Assembly: GCA_036785325.1 (NCBI GenBank)
Contig: JAXIVH010000024.1
Coordinates: 6,687,322-6,751,321 of the forward strand
From: Urophycis tenuis
Lineage: Eukaryota; Chordata; Actinopteri; Gadiformes; Phycidae
Reading direction: 5' to 3'
Length of the DNA stretch: 64,000 nt
Below, piece after piece: positions 13,785 through 25,500 of this stretch. The position numbers and the translations under genes were made by a program. Position 1 is the first letter of the stretch. Every line of letters begins with the position of its first letter. The notes beneath the pieces are model-generated. The model made no database searches. It was given only the letters and a program-made list of their open reading frames with translations, and was not told where the DNA came from.

Positions 13785-15277
13785 GCCTTTGAGAAGCATG
13801 AGAGTGTGCTCCAGCCCCAGAAGAAGAAGACTACAGTTGCTTTGAGGGAATGCATTGAGCTCTTCACCACCATGGAGACCCTTGGCGAACACGACCCATG
13901 GTAAGGCCATGGGTCTACCTCTAACCTGAGTCATCAGCCCTACTTCCCTTAACCATGAGAACTTCCCTCACTCATTTCAGGCGCTGAAACGATTGTTGTA
14001 AAGGATAGGTAGGAATATGTATTTTGTCATTATTGGGATTGGCTGATATGCCTCTCCTCAATAACATTGCTTGTGACAATGTTCAAATGTTTTGAACATT
14101 ATCAGACCTAGATTAGTTTGTCTATCAAATAGGTTGGAGCTTTAGTTACAAGAAACAATGTTCACAGCTGTTTGACGCGTTGACTGGAGGTTCACCACCA
14201 AGTGAGTATTCAATAAGCTTCTCCAACATGACCAACCTAACCAACCCATTTCAATAAACAATCATGGCGACTATGACAAAAAAAAGGCAAGGAAACATGC
14301 CAACCTGTCCACAACAAATAATTGTTGAAAAGAAAATGACTCTTATTGAACACATGCATTGACTCTCAGGTACTGTCCCACCTGCAAGAAACACCAGCAG
14401 GCCACAAAGAAGTTTGACCTGTGGTCCTTGCCTCGCCTCCTAGTAGTCCATTTGAAACGCTTCTCCTACAACCGCTGCTGGAGGGACAAGCTGGACACTG
14501 TGGTGGACTTTCCCATCAGGTAGCTCCTTCGTTCCATTGTATTCATTTAGAAAGTCTTCTGACACTAGTGGGAGCTGGTGGTGAGGTCCCTGGACCTCTG
14601 GAGAGGAAGTTAATGATTCTTTAAGTTGTGGGAGAGTTGTACACGCTATAAAAGACCACTGTTGGGCAAACACTTGCCGGTTATTCACATTGTCTGATAG
14701 GGGGCTTGTCTTGTCACCAGGAAACATGGTATTAATTAGTCCTTCAACTTCCTCTTAAACACTTCCTCATACCTTGAACCCTCATACTGCCCAAGACCAG
14801 TTTCTACAATGCTGACTCTTGCTTTCCTGTTGGCTGTGTTCCAGGGGTGGAGTCTGCTGGGTAGCTGTATATGAACAGTCAACAGAATGAGAATGATTGC
14901 TTCTATTGTTCCTCTCCAATGTACAGATAATGTCATGATGCTGACTGTGTGTTCTTTCTCAGGGACCTGAACATGTCTGAGTTTGTGTGCGACCCCAAAG
15001 CTAAGCCCTATATTTATGACCTGATCGCCGTCTCAAACCACTATGGCGGAATGGGAGGAGGGCACTGTGAGTCTGCTCGCTCTGCTGTCTAACATGCGCC
15101 ACGTTATTTCCAAGTGAATTGTCATTTTGGTTATGGGCCCTTTCATGGCAGTAAGCACAGGTGTTGCTCCTAACATTTAGTTGTACAAGAATTTAGGTGT
15201 GGCAGTGCTCAACTGTAAAATACACGCTCAATCACCACGCTGGTGTTGCAACAGACACATAGAACTGACTTCATGTT

Positions 15278-15332
<55 letters not shown>

Positions 15333-15765
15333 GAGAGAGAGAGATGTAATGGATAAGCAATTGAATTCCTAACATAAATGGGGTTGAAGGCAATGTGATG
15401 CTCTGCACTTTGCCCCAACAGACACTGCTTACGGCAAGAACAAAGCTGATGAAAACTGGTATTACTTTGACGACAGCAGCGTTTCGTCAGCCAAAGTGGA
15501 TCAGATTGTGGTAAGCTGCCCCCCAGAGGCGTGGCCTCTGGAGTCATTACTGTCCAGTGTGAAATGAACACGATCCTGCTCCCCTTTCTGGGGGATCTGG
15601 TGTCTGGTGGTTTTGTATTGAGAGTAATGATGCCAACCTCTCTGGTCCTTGCAGACGAAGGCGGCCTACGTGCTGTTTTACCAGCGCAGAGACCCAGAGG
15701 CCCCGGCTCAGCCCTGCTCGGGGGGCGCCCGCCAAGTAGTGGACGATCACATGGACACCAACTAA
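3729..15765 (+). CDS. usp4: Ubiquitin carboxyl-terminal hydrolase 4 (22 coding exons)
   Basis: Cysteine deubiquitinase that removes ubiquitin from signalling and spliceosome proteins. Coding exons: 3729-3877, 4998-5125, 5235-5365, 5436-5562, 5653-5798, 5976-6037, 6153-6296, 7512-7629, 7723-7896, 8911-9069, 9817-10041, 10279-10362, 10472-10566, 11066-11245, 12835-13043, 13329-13532, 13618-13688, 13785-13900, 14370-14519, 14963-15066, 15422-15510, 15655-15765. They total 2976 nt, or 991 aa; the human protein has 963 aa and also 22 exons. Domain order is DUSP (WFKQWKKYVGFDSWDMYN), ubiquitin-like, then a split USP domain. The Cys box GLSNLGNTCFMNS has its Cys at 7605-7607 (residue 327). Zinc-ribbon pairs are CPEC and CPTC. 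The His box NHYGGMGGGHYTAY has His at residue 925. USP4 rather than USP15 or USP11 is favoured by VGEHSLYPG, ADVYNHRFHK and the C-terminus MDTN. The Gly/Pro/Ser-rich insert in exon 15 is the divergent linker. The exon 16 donor is weak (GTTGGT). Exon 14 ends in a tandemly copied donor, described separately. Confidence 0.96.
3878..4997 (+). other. usp4 intron 1: no recognisable element
   Basis: This 1.1-kb intron follows exon 1. Its first 350 bases are rich in GCTAGC and GTTAGC words (short dispersed repeats with cores like GGTTAGCCTC near 4180-4230). The rest is ordinary AT-rich sequence. I see no exon, transposon end or long tandem repeat. Confidence 0.6.
6746..7482. mobile_element. Non-autonomous hAT element (MITE) in usp4 intron 7
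   Basis: The element starts TAGGCCTGCACGAT and ends with its inverse, ATCGTGCAGGCCTA. It is flanked on both sides by the same 8 bp, ATCCTGAT (6738-6745 and 7483-7490). Terminal inverted repeats plus an 8-bp target duplication are the hAT signature. The 737-bp interior carries no long reading frame, so it depends on a transposase from elsewhere. Confidence 0.88.
7930..8897 (+). mobile_element. tRNA-headed SINE split by its own expanded minisatellite
   Basis: The head at about 7930-8040 (GTGGTTAGCACTGTTGGCTC, then a B-box-like TTGAATCCAGGGGG) and the tail at 8761-8897 (GGTGCCCTTGACCAAGGCAC, ending near a CAATAAATTGGATTC motif) are the two ends of a common teleost SINE type. Between them, about 8010-8760 is a tandem array of the SINE's internal words (TCTGTATGTTCTCCCTGTGT with GCAG linkers) in alternating short and long units. 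It fills usp4 intron 9 and makes spurious Cys/Val-rich reading frames. Confidence 0.7.
9306..9795 (+). repeat. Pyrimidine-rich minisatellite in usp4 intron 10
   Basis: About 490 bp made of TCCTCTCCT, TCTCGTTCC and CTCATTCC words on the + strand, so one strand is almost pure pyrimidine. It ends 21 bp before the acceptor of usp4 exon 11, making an extremely long polypyrimidine tract. The long Leu/Pro, Ser/Phe and Arg-rich frames across it are artefacts of the repeat. Confidence 0.92.
10741..10900 (+). repeat. TTAGGG-like degenerate array in usp4 intron 13
   Basis: Repeated GGTTAGGGT, GTTGAGGTTC and TTAGTTTAGG words over about 160 bp, a degenerate telomere-like repeat inside an intron of about 500 bp. 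The rest of the intron is unremarkable. Confidence 0.7.
11212..11600 (+). repeat. Minisatellite copied from the usp4 exon 14 / intron 14 junction
   Basis: The last 34 coding bases of exon 14 (ACGCCCTGTACGACTGCATC and the following CTGGAGAGGATCGG), the donor GTGAG and a run of G form a 47-48-bp unit. It is repeated eight times, plus a ninth partial copy. Units begin at 11212, 11259, 11306, 11353, 11401, 11448, 11495, 11542 and 11589. Copy 1 is the true exon end. Each later copy carries its own GTGAG donor. Reading through copy 1 meets TGA at once (ATC GGG TGA), so only the first donor gives a full-length protein. Long minus-strand Pro/Ser-rich frames here are repeat artefacts. Confidence 0.95.
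11851..12040 (+). repeat. 31-bp minisatellite, 6 copies, usp4 intron 14
   Basis: The unit contains GACGTCCTGGACGTCTGCAG followed by CGGTCTGTGTT and repeats about six times with almost no variation. Each unit holds the palindromic core GACGTCCTGGACGTC. Confidence 0.93.
12640..12832 (+). repeat. 17-bp minisatellite ending at the usp4 exon 15 acceptor
   Basis: The unit TGACTGAGGGGTTCTGT (or CT) repeats about eleven times and runs directly into the acceptor TGTTGCAG at 12834. The branch point and polypyrimidine tract of exon 15 therefore lie inside repeat units. Confidence 0.93.
13751..13784 (+). repeat. (GT)n tract forming the usp4 exon 18 acceptor
   Basis: About 16 GT dinucleotides end in TAG, the acceptor of exon 18 (13785). 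No normal polypyrimidine tract lies between the repeat and the splice site. Confidence 0.9.
13901..14369 (+). other. usp4 intron 18: nothing recognised
   Basis: This 469-bp AT-rich intron has no repeat or element I can identify. The next larger intron, 14520-14962, likewise shows nothing beyond ordinary sequence. Confidence 0.5.
15281..15331 (+). repeat. (CA)n microsatellite, usp4 intron 20
   Basis: About 25 CA dinucleotides followed by a short GAGAGA run, inside the intron between the His-box exons. Confidence 0.95.
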
Positions 15766-17740
15766 CACTGACAATACTGAAGCTTCCCTAATGGTAGACC
15801 TTTGGACACCCCCAGCTACCATGGTGGTGAAGGACCCGCCCAGTCCATACTATTACCCCCACCTTCCCTGTGATTGGTTTTAGTTTTCTATCTCATTTTG
15901 TCTACAGCCTAAAGCCTTTTTCTCGCTCACGATGGTTAGTGTTAGGAGGCCATCGGGTAGGGGAGCTCCTGAGTGGGTTATCTACAAAGTAAAGGCCACC
16001 ATAACAGGCTATGGATCCTCTTGCTGGACACAAACAGAATGTTACAGATGCCCTTGAATGCATAGGTAAACAAAAGGTTTCAGTTTGTAGCCACAACAGT
16101 CAAGGAAGTAAGCCAAATGTACATCCTGTTTTAACCAAAGCGTTCCAAGTTGTACACCATGTGGATTGTACTGTTTAGGGTTACCATGGAAACATCACAC
16201 ATCGCACGGTTTGGTGGTTGGCTGCCATTAGTGGTTTGTCATCATTTACCTTACCTACATTACATTAGTCTGGTCTCCAGCATCCCTGATCCATGATGAG
16301 GGATCAGTGACTGAAGCCGGTCCACCATCCCTGCTAGCATCTTGGCTTTATCTCGTTTTTTTTGTTACACTGCAAAAGTGGCCTTTTGATTCCTGCTAAC
16401 TTTTTTCTTAAGTGGAGGCACTTTTTTTTTCTTAGGAATTCATGATCTGCTTCTTATGGAATCAGAAGTGACTTGAGGTTCATGATTTGGCCCTGGCATT
16501 AAGGCTCCAGATATGTTATACATTTCTTCAGGTCTTTTAACTTGTCTTCAAAATTATGTGTTTGCTCAAACCCTTGCCCATCTAGCTTGTCTTTTTAAAA
16601 GTCTTGTACATTATTTCAGCTTTATTTGATCTCTATAAAGCACACCGAAGAAGAAAATAAAAATGTATTCAGTGGTGCTTAATTCGTTCAACCTTGAACT
16701 CACTGCTCAAGGAAGAGCAACCTACATTTGGAGTCAGAGGGTGGGCCACAGCGAAAGTACATCTTGACATGAATGGATACGGGCCATGGCAGAATATGAA
16801 TAACACTTCCTGTATAATGCAATGACACTATGAGCCGATACATTTATTTTGCTGAATGCTTGTGCATTAATGGAATAAAAGTAGAACTTTCATTCAATAT
16901 ACTAGTTAACTGGGTACTACCTAGTACTGTCATCTTGAGCAATACTACAAGATGTTGCGTGATGCCTGCATGAGGGCTGTGGGGCAAGTCCTTCTAGGAC
17001 CGGATGCAGTGGGGTGGTAGTTCCTTCATGGGGCACAACAGCATGTAGATGTCTGTTGGACTGCTATGTGTCCTTTTTTCTTTTGCTGGTTGATGTGCCG
17101 TGATTATGCTCAGATTAGTACAAAAGTCATTTATGCCAATGGGTAGAAAAGCTTTACATCACTTATAATCCACTATAGCAAGTTTAAAAACTTCAGTGAA
17201 TCGTCTTTTCCCTACTTCATGAGAACATGAATCATAATAGGTGTAAATAATCCCTCTATTTCACACGGGTGAATGACATAGTCCGAATATTTATACATGC
17301 CAATATCTAGAAAATGTTTTTAATTGAGAATTATTGATTTTGAACATACAATAAAGACTGGAAGCCTGATCAGAATGTTTCCTTGGACTAGTTGCTTTAA
17401 AACTGGGTTACAGGTGGAAGACTCCAATACAGTAGGCCTACAGTTAGGATAATGGAAGTTATAATACCCCGGACTTCTTTAAAGGTGTCATTCTTTTATG
17501 AAATATACATGATGCCGTAGACAGACAAGACAGAAGACAGCAAAATCTCCAGTTATGCAACCTTAAGTTGTACAGTGTATACAATGTGTAAGTGAGCAAT
17601 GACAAAACATCAGTTGTATTGATGTCAAATCCCCTGGTTTCATTGCAGAAATAAGATGCTTATTCTTCAGTTGTTTTCAATGGACCCACGCCGTACTGCT
17701 TGAGTCAAGAAAAGGAGAGACTCCACTATATCGTATCAAA
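15766..17740 (+). other. usp4 3' UTR and convergent spacer to gpx1
   Basis: There are no coding signals in 2 kb. An AATAAA at 16656-16661 is the best usp4 polyadenylation signal, about 0.9 kb after the stop. Further AATAAA words occur near 16873 and 17350. usp4 and gpx1 converge here, so the spacer holds both 3' ends. Confidence 0.7.
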
Positions 17741-17745
17741 TCTTG

Positions 17746-17751
17746 TTTATT
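17746..17751 (-). terminator. Polyadenylation signal of gpx1
   Basis: AATAAA on the minus strand (TTTATT on +), about 180 bp after the gpx1 stop and just beyond the SECIS candidate. Confidence 0.75.
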
Positions 17752-17821
17752 TTACTTTCAATTTGGGAGTGAAAGACGAGCTGTGCTTTAGGTGAACTTA
17801 GTAGTCATGAATTTTACAGTG

Positions 17822-17868
17822 CCTCGGGTGCCCCCCTCACAAGTGGTTTCAGGGGATGCCTTCATATA
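17822..17868 (-). ncRNA. SECIS element candidate in the gpx1 3' UTR
   Basis: Read on the minus strand, ATGA (17865-17862) is followed by 12 nt, then an AAA in an apical loop, then an arm complementary to the first (CCCCT against AGGGG, with outer GG/CC pairs), closing with CGA near 17824. ATGA...AA...GA around an imperfect helix is the SECIS plan that recruits SBP2 and lets UGA be read as selenocysteine. It sits 67 nt past the gpx1 stop, as expected. The outer helix needs a bulge, so folding should be confirmed. Confidence 0.72.
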
Positions 17869-17931
17869 TTAAAACTTAATGACAGCATATTGTACAACAA
17901 AGCACAGGTCGTTGCAACATTATATGAGAGC

Positions 17932-18797
17932 TTATGTGGTCAAATGAAGAAGCTTCTTAATGTCGTCTTCAAGGTCGCTGGTCAGGAATCTCCTGCTGTA
18001 GCGCTTGAACGGCATCCCGTCAGGCCCAATGAGGAACTTCTCGAAGTTCCAGGAGATGTCGTTCCTACAGACCGGGCTCCAGATGATGCAGGCTGGGTCG
18101 TTCATGAGGGAGTTTGGATCGTCGGAAGGGAATGGAAGCTTCTCTTTCAGGAAGACAAAGAGGGGGTGGGCATCTTTCCCGTTCACATCCGACTTCTCCA
18201 GGAGCTGGAACTTGGGTTCAAACCCATTCCCCGGGCGGACGTGCTTCAGGGATGCCAGGATCTCCTCATTCTTAGAGTTTTCCTGCAGATTGGATTACAA
18301 TTCAAGTCCACATGTATATCATTAAAAGTGTTCTCCAGACAGGTAATCATTGCCCTCGTGTAGGAGAGCGTGGCTCATGGTCTACATACGTGTTGGTCTT
18401 GAGAAGTAAACGGTGCTGTAATACAGTCTAAATACTGTTTACAGTGTGATAAACACTGTACTTGTACTGTAATACTGTGCACCTCTTAACCCTATGGCCC
18501 ACATGTCTGGGCTCCAGTTCATCATAGTTATGATATAGTTTTGATCATATAATATATATAATCACATAAGGACATTCTCACCTGGTGTCCAAATTGGTTG
18601 CAGGGCACCCCCAGGATCACCAGCCCCCTGCTGGCGTAGCGGTCGTGCAGCAGGTTCATCTGGGAGTAGTCCCTTGTGGTGGTGCCTCAGAGGGAGGCTA
18701 CGTTCTGGACCAGGATCACTTTGCCCTGAAGGGAGGAGAAGTTAAACACTTCTCCTGTTATGCGTTTAGCGGTCAGCTCGAAGAACCTGGACGCCAT
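17932..18797 (-). CDS. gpx1: Glutathione peroxidase 1, selenoprotein (2 exons)
   Basis: Cytosolic and mitochondrial selenoenzyme that reduces hydrogen peroxide and small organic peroxides with glutathione. Exon 1 is 18797-18582 and exon 2 is 18282-17932 (minus strand), with donor GTGAGA and acceptor CTGCAG. It encodes 188 aa, against 203 in human. The start MASRFFELTAKRITGE matches fish GPX1. The active site VASLUGTTT has TGA at 18689-18687, residue 37, read as selenocysteine rather than stop. The other catalytic residues are present: Gln and Asn in PCNQFG and FGHQEN, and Trp in WSPVCRNDISWNFEKF. RYSRRF near the C-terminus is typical of tetrameric GPX1. A naive gene caller would split it at the TGA. 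It converges with usp4 and diverges from fancd2. Confidence 0.95.
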
Positions 18798-19576
18798 TGT
18801 AAACGTGTAGTTGTCCGACGAAGGCTCTGCTTGCTTCCTCAGTAGAAACTTCTGCTCCTCCTCATCGAAACTCCTGCTACTTTCTTAAGGAGATAAAGTC
18901 ATAAAAGAGGCGGGGCTCACAATGTCAACACCCACAGTGGTGCGCTCGTTTACTGTCACTACGCTGCCCGGTGTACATGTTCTGTTACTGCTTATTTATC
19001 CCCAGAACATAGCTCCGTTCGCGTACGGAAGAACATAAACGAACTAACCAGATAGTTATAGTTTAGACACCGTCTAAAAAGATACGTGGTGCTTATTGCC
19101 CCGTTTAGCAAATATAATCACACATTACATTTCGAGTCATCGTTTTCAGACAAAGTGAATAACATGGTCAGTGGTTATTAAAGATAGGCACATGCGGTTA
19201 CGTCGACGTGGAATTAATTTTGGTGTTCGTCTTTACTCAGTCGTCAACCTTTTGTGACTGTCTCTAACTCAACAGCCACCGAGTCTGCGCGGACCGTCTG
19301 GCGGGAGTCGGTTCCTGGCGAGAGCGCTTCCTGTCTGGCCGACTGTGCTGTATGTCATCCTGCCTGTCCTGTCTGTCCTACCGTCCTACCTGTATTACTG
19401 TCCTACCATACTACCGTCCTACTGCTAAGGTTGGTCTTCTGACTCTTTTGAACACAACAAAGTCAAACACAATGTTGTATCTAATAGGCAGGTATTAATG
19501 CAACATTTCATCCCACCTGTCTTTTCACCACACCTGTCTTCATCACATCTGTCTTTTCACCACATCTGTCTTTCAG
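18798..19576. promoter_or_regulatory. Divergent gpx1/fancd2 promoter region
   Basis: The 779 bp between the two start codons must hold the gpx1 promoter and 5' UTR and, since the fancd2 ATG lies directly after an acceptor AG (TTTCAG at 19571-19576), a non-coding first exon and first intron of fancd2. Repeated CTGTCCTACC and ACATCTGTCTTTTCACC words occur at about 19360-19575. I cannot place the exon 1 donor or any TATA box with confidence. Confidence 0.6.
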
Positions 19577-22500
19577 ATGATGCGCAAGAAGCGACGATCT
19601 TCGGCTGAAAAGGGAGACAGTGCTGCTCCACCTGAAGCACCTTCAAACAGTCAGTTTGTGTACCATGACCTCCAACTCATGTTAGATAGATAAGGCTTTA
19701 ATTTCCCCATGGGCTGAATACATGTCTTCTCTCTTCCAGGAGCCAAGAAGGCCCGACCTGGTGGTCAGTCCAAGGGAGTGGTCCAGGAGCTGAACCCGAA
19801 CTGTAACAGTGGCAGCCCTTTCGTGGTCATCCTGCGGGATGCAGGAGTCATTTTGGGACAAGGAGGCACGGCCAACGAGCTGGGTGAGCACTATGCTCTT
19901 TTAGGCTTTCCCATCTTCACGCTTGTAGTGAGTGAACCAAAGTCTCTATGTTGTTGTCTTGTTCTTCAGCTGTCGACCAGGTAGTTTTTCAAAAACGAAT
20001 CCAGCAGAAGCTGCGTAAAAGTCCAGGGTACCCAGCGGTAAGTGAAGGGTGTGGACAGCTCCTGTGTCTCTCTTCAGACATGCCCTGCAGTTACAGCCTG
20101 TTCTTTTACACATTGTTCAGGAATTCATTTCTGGATTGGAGTCTCACATTGAGGACCCAGAAAGTTTCAGAAATTGCCTCCTCCCTTGTGTTCCGAAGTT
20201 ATCTGACGGAGGGTCCAGGTAATTTTTCAGGGATTTTCCTTTATTTTCAACATGGGCAATGCCAACAAGTCAGAGGACATTGCACTAAAATAATTAATCT
20301 ACAGTATGTAGTATGCTGCAGGGTTCTAACTGAATAAGAGATAATGAACAGGTAATTATCCCTTTTTCTTAGTACTGTCAGCTCCTTCCAAGAGAGTGTG
20401 CTACGCATGTTGCTGGGGATAGAAGTGCTTCAGGTAGGAGTGGTGGGCTGTCTTCTGAAAGACAAGTTCACGCGTGTCTTGCTGTGCATCTACAGTGCAT
20501 TTGAACTAAGGTGAAATGTAGTCTTTTTTTTCTTTGTAGAATTCTGTCATTAATACGTTGTTTGAGAAGATCCCAGACTTCATTTTGAATAGGTAAGGGT
20601 TGTGGTTTAGCTGACACCTCTAAATGTGAAGTGTGGTGGTCCCTCCTGATGCACAGCACTTATCACCCACAGTGGAGCAGACGGAGGCCTGAATGTTCCT
20701 CGGGTTATCATCAACCAGCTGAAATGGCTTGATCGGGTGGTGGACAGCAAGGTTTGTTTCTACATTGTTTGTTGTCTAAGTGTTGAATGTACCGTACAGT
20801 TGTTGGCCATCCCATCTCCTGTCCGATCAGCCTTGAGGGTACCTCCTGTATAAAGGTTGTTTTCTTAACACCGCTGTTTCTTCTGAAAGGAGCTGGCAGC
20901 CAAGCTGATGGAGCTGGTGTCAGTGGCCCCCGTGGACCTTCAGTGTGATGTCATCACCAGTCTGCCGGAGATCCTGGACGATTCGCAGCACAATGACATT
21001 GCCCAGGAACTCAAGTGAGATTCAGAGAGGAACCGTTGTGTATTATGAGATGAAATGCATTTGCGTTAGTGGTGATGGACTGACAACAATAAAATGTGCT
21101 CTTTCTGTCCTCTGTAGGTCTCTACTGCAGGAAAAAACTCAGTTGACTGTTGCAATTCTCGATGCTCTCTCCAGTTTAAACCTCAGTTCAGCTTTGCTAG
21201 CTGAGGTAGCCATTCACACACACACACACAAACCCCTATTCACACACATTCCCATAACCCATCCCCTTGACAATGTCACTTTCTTCTTATTCTTTGTGAT
21301 TTCAGGTCCGTGGCATTGTCATGGCTACCCTGACGGCCGTACACCTGGAAGACCTGCCGGTGGTGGTCAAGTTCATCCTGCACTCCGTCTCTTCTCCCGA
21401 CGCATACGAGGTCAGCGTGTGGAGACACCAGGGCTAGGGTTAGGACTCTACCAGAGGGCAGATTAATTTGTGTGCCTATCTATTGTCAGATAGATTGTCA
21501 GTAAGCCAGACAATGTTGCTTGTGCGTCCACTGGTGGCAGGTGGTGCACAACCTGCGCAAGAAGCTGGAGCTGGACCTGTGGATTCTGTCTCCAGTGTTG
21601 CAGGCCTCCCAGTGCCGCATGAAGGGCAAAGCACAGTCACCGTGAGGCCTACATACTGTACCTGTTTGTTTGTGTGTGTCTGTGTGTGTTGTCTCACTCT
21701 GCTCCACAATGAGACATGTTGTGCTGTGTTGCAGCAGCCAGGACAGTGTCAGGCTGGTGTTGGATGGAATCAAGTCAGCAGTGAGGTTCCAGAAGACTCT
21801 ATCTGAGGCGTGGCTGAAGGTGCAGCTTTTAGTTACATGTCTCTTATAAGAAGCTAACCTGGATTTAGATGTAATGCGTTTGATATTTTTTACTATCTGA
21901 GATGCATAAAAGATGCTTAATGTCTCTCTGAAGCTATATGCATACAGGTTATATATGCAATAATAATAATAAATAAAATGTATGTAATGCATTGCCTTTA
22001 CATTGATGTGTTGTCCTACAGGCAATAGAGAACGTCATCGAAGCAGAAGATCATAAGGTTGCAATTATTTTCCTATTTCTCAATTTACACACCAGGGTTA
22101 TGATTCAGAATCACAGTCTGTTTTGTTGCTGTTAATAACAAACAAACTGAGATAACATTTACATTTAGGGCATTTAGCAGACGCTTTTATCCGAAGCAAC
22201 TTACAAAGAGTACATTTGTCATAAGAAGGTGAAACATTTAATTGCTGTTAATACAGTAAGAAAGTCAAGCATTTCAATTGCTAGTAATTACTATCTTTTG
22301 GCCAAGTGCCAAATAATATCATACAAACCCATAACTTATCTGAAATCATCACGATGACCTCTTGTCCCTATGTACTTCATGTACTTGTGTCTTCATATGT
22401 ATTTACAGTGTATTTCACATTGCCCCTAATGGTCCAAATCGACCCTCTTTGTGGCAGGTCATTGATGTGCTGGTGCTGCTTATCCTGCACGCCACCAATG

Positions 22501-25500
22501 CTAACCACAGCCGCCGCGGTGCCGAGAGGGTGCTGAAGGTCAAAGTGAGGGCGGGCCAGATCCAGGACAACCTCCTGCACAAGACCTTCAAAGGCTATGC
22601 TCAGGTGCGCCTTCATGAGGCTGTCCATACACTTGGCCTCAGTCAGTTTGTCCCTCGCATGGACACTGCCCTACCCCACTCATCAGCTCATGTTCCTCCT
22701 CTCTGTTGTGTATCATTGCCGATTCCCTGCTCTGTTATTCACTGGCACCTTCTCCCTGATTGAAGAGCCTAGTGGATGAATAACGTGACTGGTATAAGCC
22801 CCTCCCTGAGTCGCACCGTTCAGAAAGCCCCGCAGCGCGTCCGTGTCCTGCACTGTGCGGCTGCTGATGCCCTGCTGGTGTTGGGCTGCTGGTTGCAGGT
22901 GACGCGGGTGTATTTCCCCTCCATCCTGGCTCTGGCCCGGGGTCTGCTGCGCTCCCCGGACACTTGCACGGCGCCCTTCGGAGGGCACATGTACCGCCTC
23001 TCCTTCAACACCTTGGACTCCTACTGCCAGCAGGTGGGTGCAGCCTGCTGAAGTGTAGGAGTCATGCTGAGCCAAATTCCTGAGTCCCATGACTGCATTA
23101 GATGAGTCTGGATGCATTGGTTGCAATCATACCTAACAATACCTGACTTCTCCGTTCATTGCATTAATGCCTAAGATATTGTCATGTTAAGGTGTACATG
23201 AATGATACCTAGGTATAGGCTTGGTATAAGTTTTAAATCAATTGGGTATTATGATGGCTACATTTGAGTCTTAGATTACAGCTGGTTAAGTTTAGATATT
23301 AGCTTAGAGATGCTGAAATATAGCTTGGGTTTTGGTGTGACTATGACCATCTTAAGGTTTGTGGGGTCAGCGTGACCCGTGGTCTTAATCTGTGTGACAG
23401 GAGGTGGTGGGGTCCCTGGTCACCCATGTGTGCAGTGGTGTGGGTGGGGAGGTGGATGTGGCCCTGGACCTTCTCTGTGGCTTGGTTACAGAGAACCCCT
23501 CTGAAATGGCCCTCTATGCTGTCTTCGTCAAGGTGAGTAGGGGCCACATGGGGTTGAATCCCCAATGTCTGCAAGCTGTCAATAGGTGCCCTGGACAAGA
23601 TGCTGACTGACAGCAAAGGACTGTACCTGTCTGGTGACCTCCTGGCGTCACTCCCCCCTTACCAACATTTAGCGTGAGGTTGTTCTGTATCAGATGTCGT
23701 TTAGCACTTTCTCTTTTGGAACCAAGGCGTGTCAATCAGCACAGCGCTTGTGAACGTTTGCTGAGGAGAATCTTGGTACAAGTAACAACAAGGCCTGGCT
23801 TCATGTTGTTTACTTGTTTATTCACCCTTAATCTGTTAGCCCAATTCCAGTTTCATTTTGACAGATGATCCTGGCAGTGGATAGTGAAGCCAGTCGGTGA
23901 TTTGATGTGGTGTCAATAGGCACCTTTAAACCCTGCACCTCAGTGATGTCTGAAGTCACTTTTTCCCAGGGGTCACAGTAGTTCTAGTTGTTGCTGCCAT
24001 GTTCACGGTAATACTGTTAGAAACACTGACAATCATGAGCTGTGCTTTCCTGCACAGGGAATCCTGGACTACATGGATAACCTCAGTCCCCAGCAGATCC
24101 GCAGGCTCTTCCAGTTGCTCAGCAGACTGGCCTTCGGACAGCAGCGGCTGTGCGCCAACATCCAGGTGCTCACTGCCCTCCAGCGCCCGTCAGTGACGCC
24201 CCGGGCCATGCCTCCGTGTAAAGATGGCTGACCTGTACCATGTGGTTCCTCCTCTTAGGACGAAATGCAGATCGTGATCCGCAAGCAGCTGTCCAGCACG
24301 GTGGCCAAGTACAAACGTGTGGGCATCATCGGCGCCATCATGGTGGTGGGCAGCATGGGAACGAGCCGGTGAGGACAGTCCTCCAGGGCGTCCAGATTCA
24401 TGCTGTCTGTGAAGAGACAATGATGGGGTTATCATATTCCTTATTCCTTCCTTCTTGTTTGTCTTCTCCAGGCCCAAAACAGATGGTTCCCAAAGTGGAA
24501 CGTTACCCCAGGAGACCTACAGACAGGTGAACGCTGACTCTTCATTTTTATTTTTTTATGCCTGCGACATAGTTCTTGCTTCCATGTCCAAAGAAACCCT
24601 GGGGTGCTAGCTAACCCTAACCCTAACCCTGGGGTGGTAGCTAACACTTACCCTGGGGTACTAGCTAACACTTACCCTGGGGTGCTAGCTAACACTTACC
24701 CTGGGGTGCTAGCTAACCGTAACCCTGGGGTGCTAGCTAACTGTAACCCTGGGGTGCTAGCTAACACTTACCCTGGGGTGCTAGCTAACACTTACCCTGG
24801 GGTGCTAGCTAACTGTAACCCTGGGGTGCTAGCTAACACTTACCCTGGGGTGCTAGCTAACTGTAACCCTGGGGTGCTAGCTAACACTTACCCTGGGGTG
24901 CTAGCTAACCGTAACCCTGGGGTGCTAGCTAACACTTACCCTAGGGTGCTAGCTAACCGTAACCCTGGGGTGCTAGCTAACACTTACCCTGGGGTGCTAG
25001 CTAACCGTAACCCTGGGGTGCTAGCTAACCGTAACCCTGGGGTGCTAGCTAACACTTACCCTGGGGTGCTAGCTAACCGTAACCCTGGGGTGCTAGCTAA
25101 CACTTACCCTGGGGTGCTAGCTAACCGTAACCCTGGGGTACTGGCCAACCGTAACCCTGGGGTGCTAGCTAACACTTACCCTGGGGTGCTAGCTAACCGT
25201 AACCCTGGGGTGCTAGCTAACACTTACCCTGGGGTGCTAGCTAGCCGTAACCCTGGGGTGCTAGCTAACACTTACCCTGGGGTGCTAGCTAACATTTACC
25301 CTGGGGTGCTAGCTAACACTTACCCTAGGGTGCTAGCTAACCGTAACCCTGGGGTGCTAGCTAACATTTACCCTAGGGTGCTAGCTAACCCTAACCCTGG
25401 GGTGCTAGCTAACACTTACCCTGGGGTGCTAGCTAACCGTAACCCTGGGGTGCTAGCTAACACTTACCCTGGGGTGCTAGCTAACTGTAACCCTGGGGTG

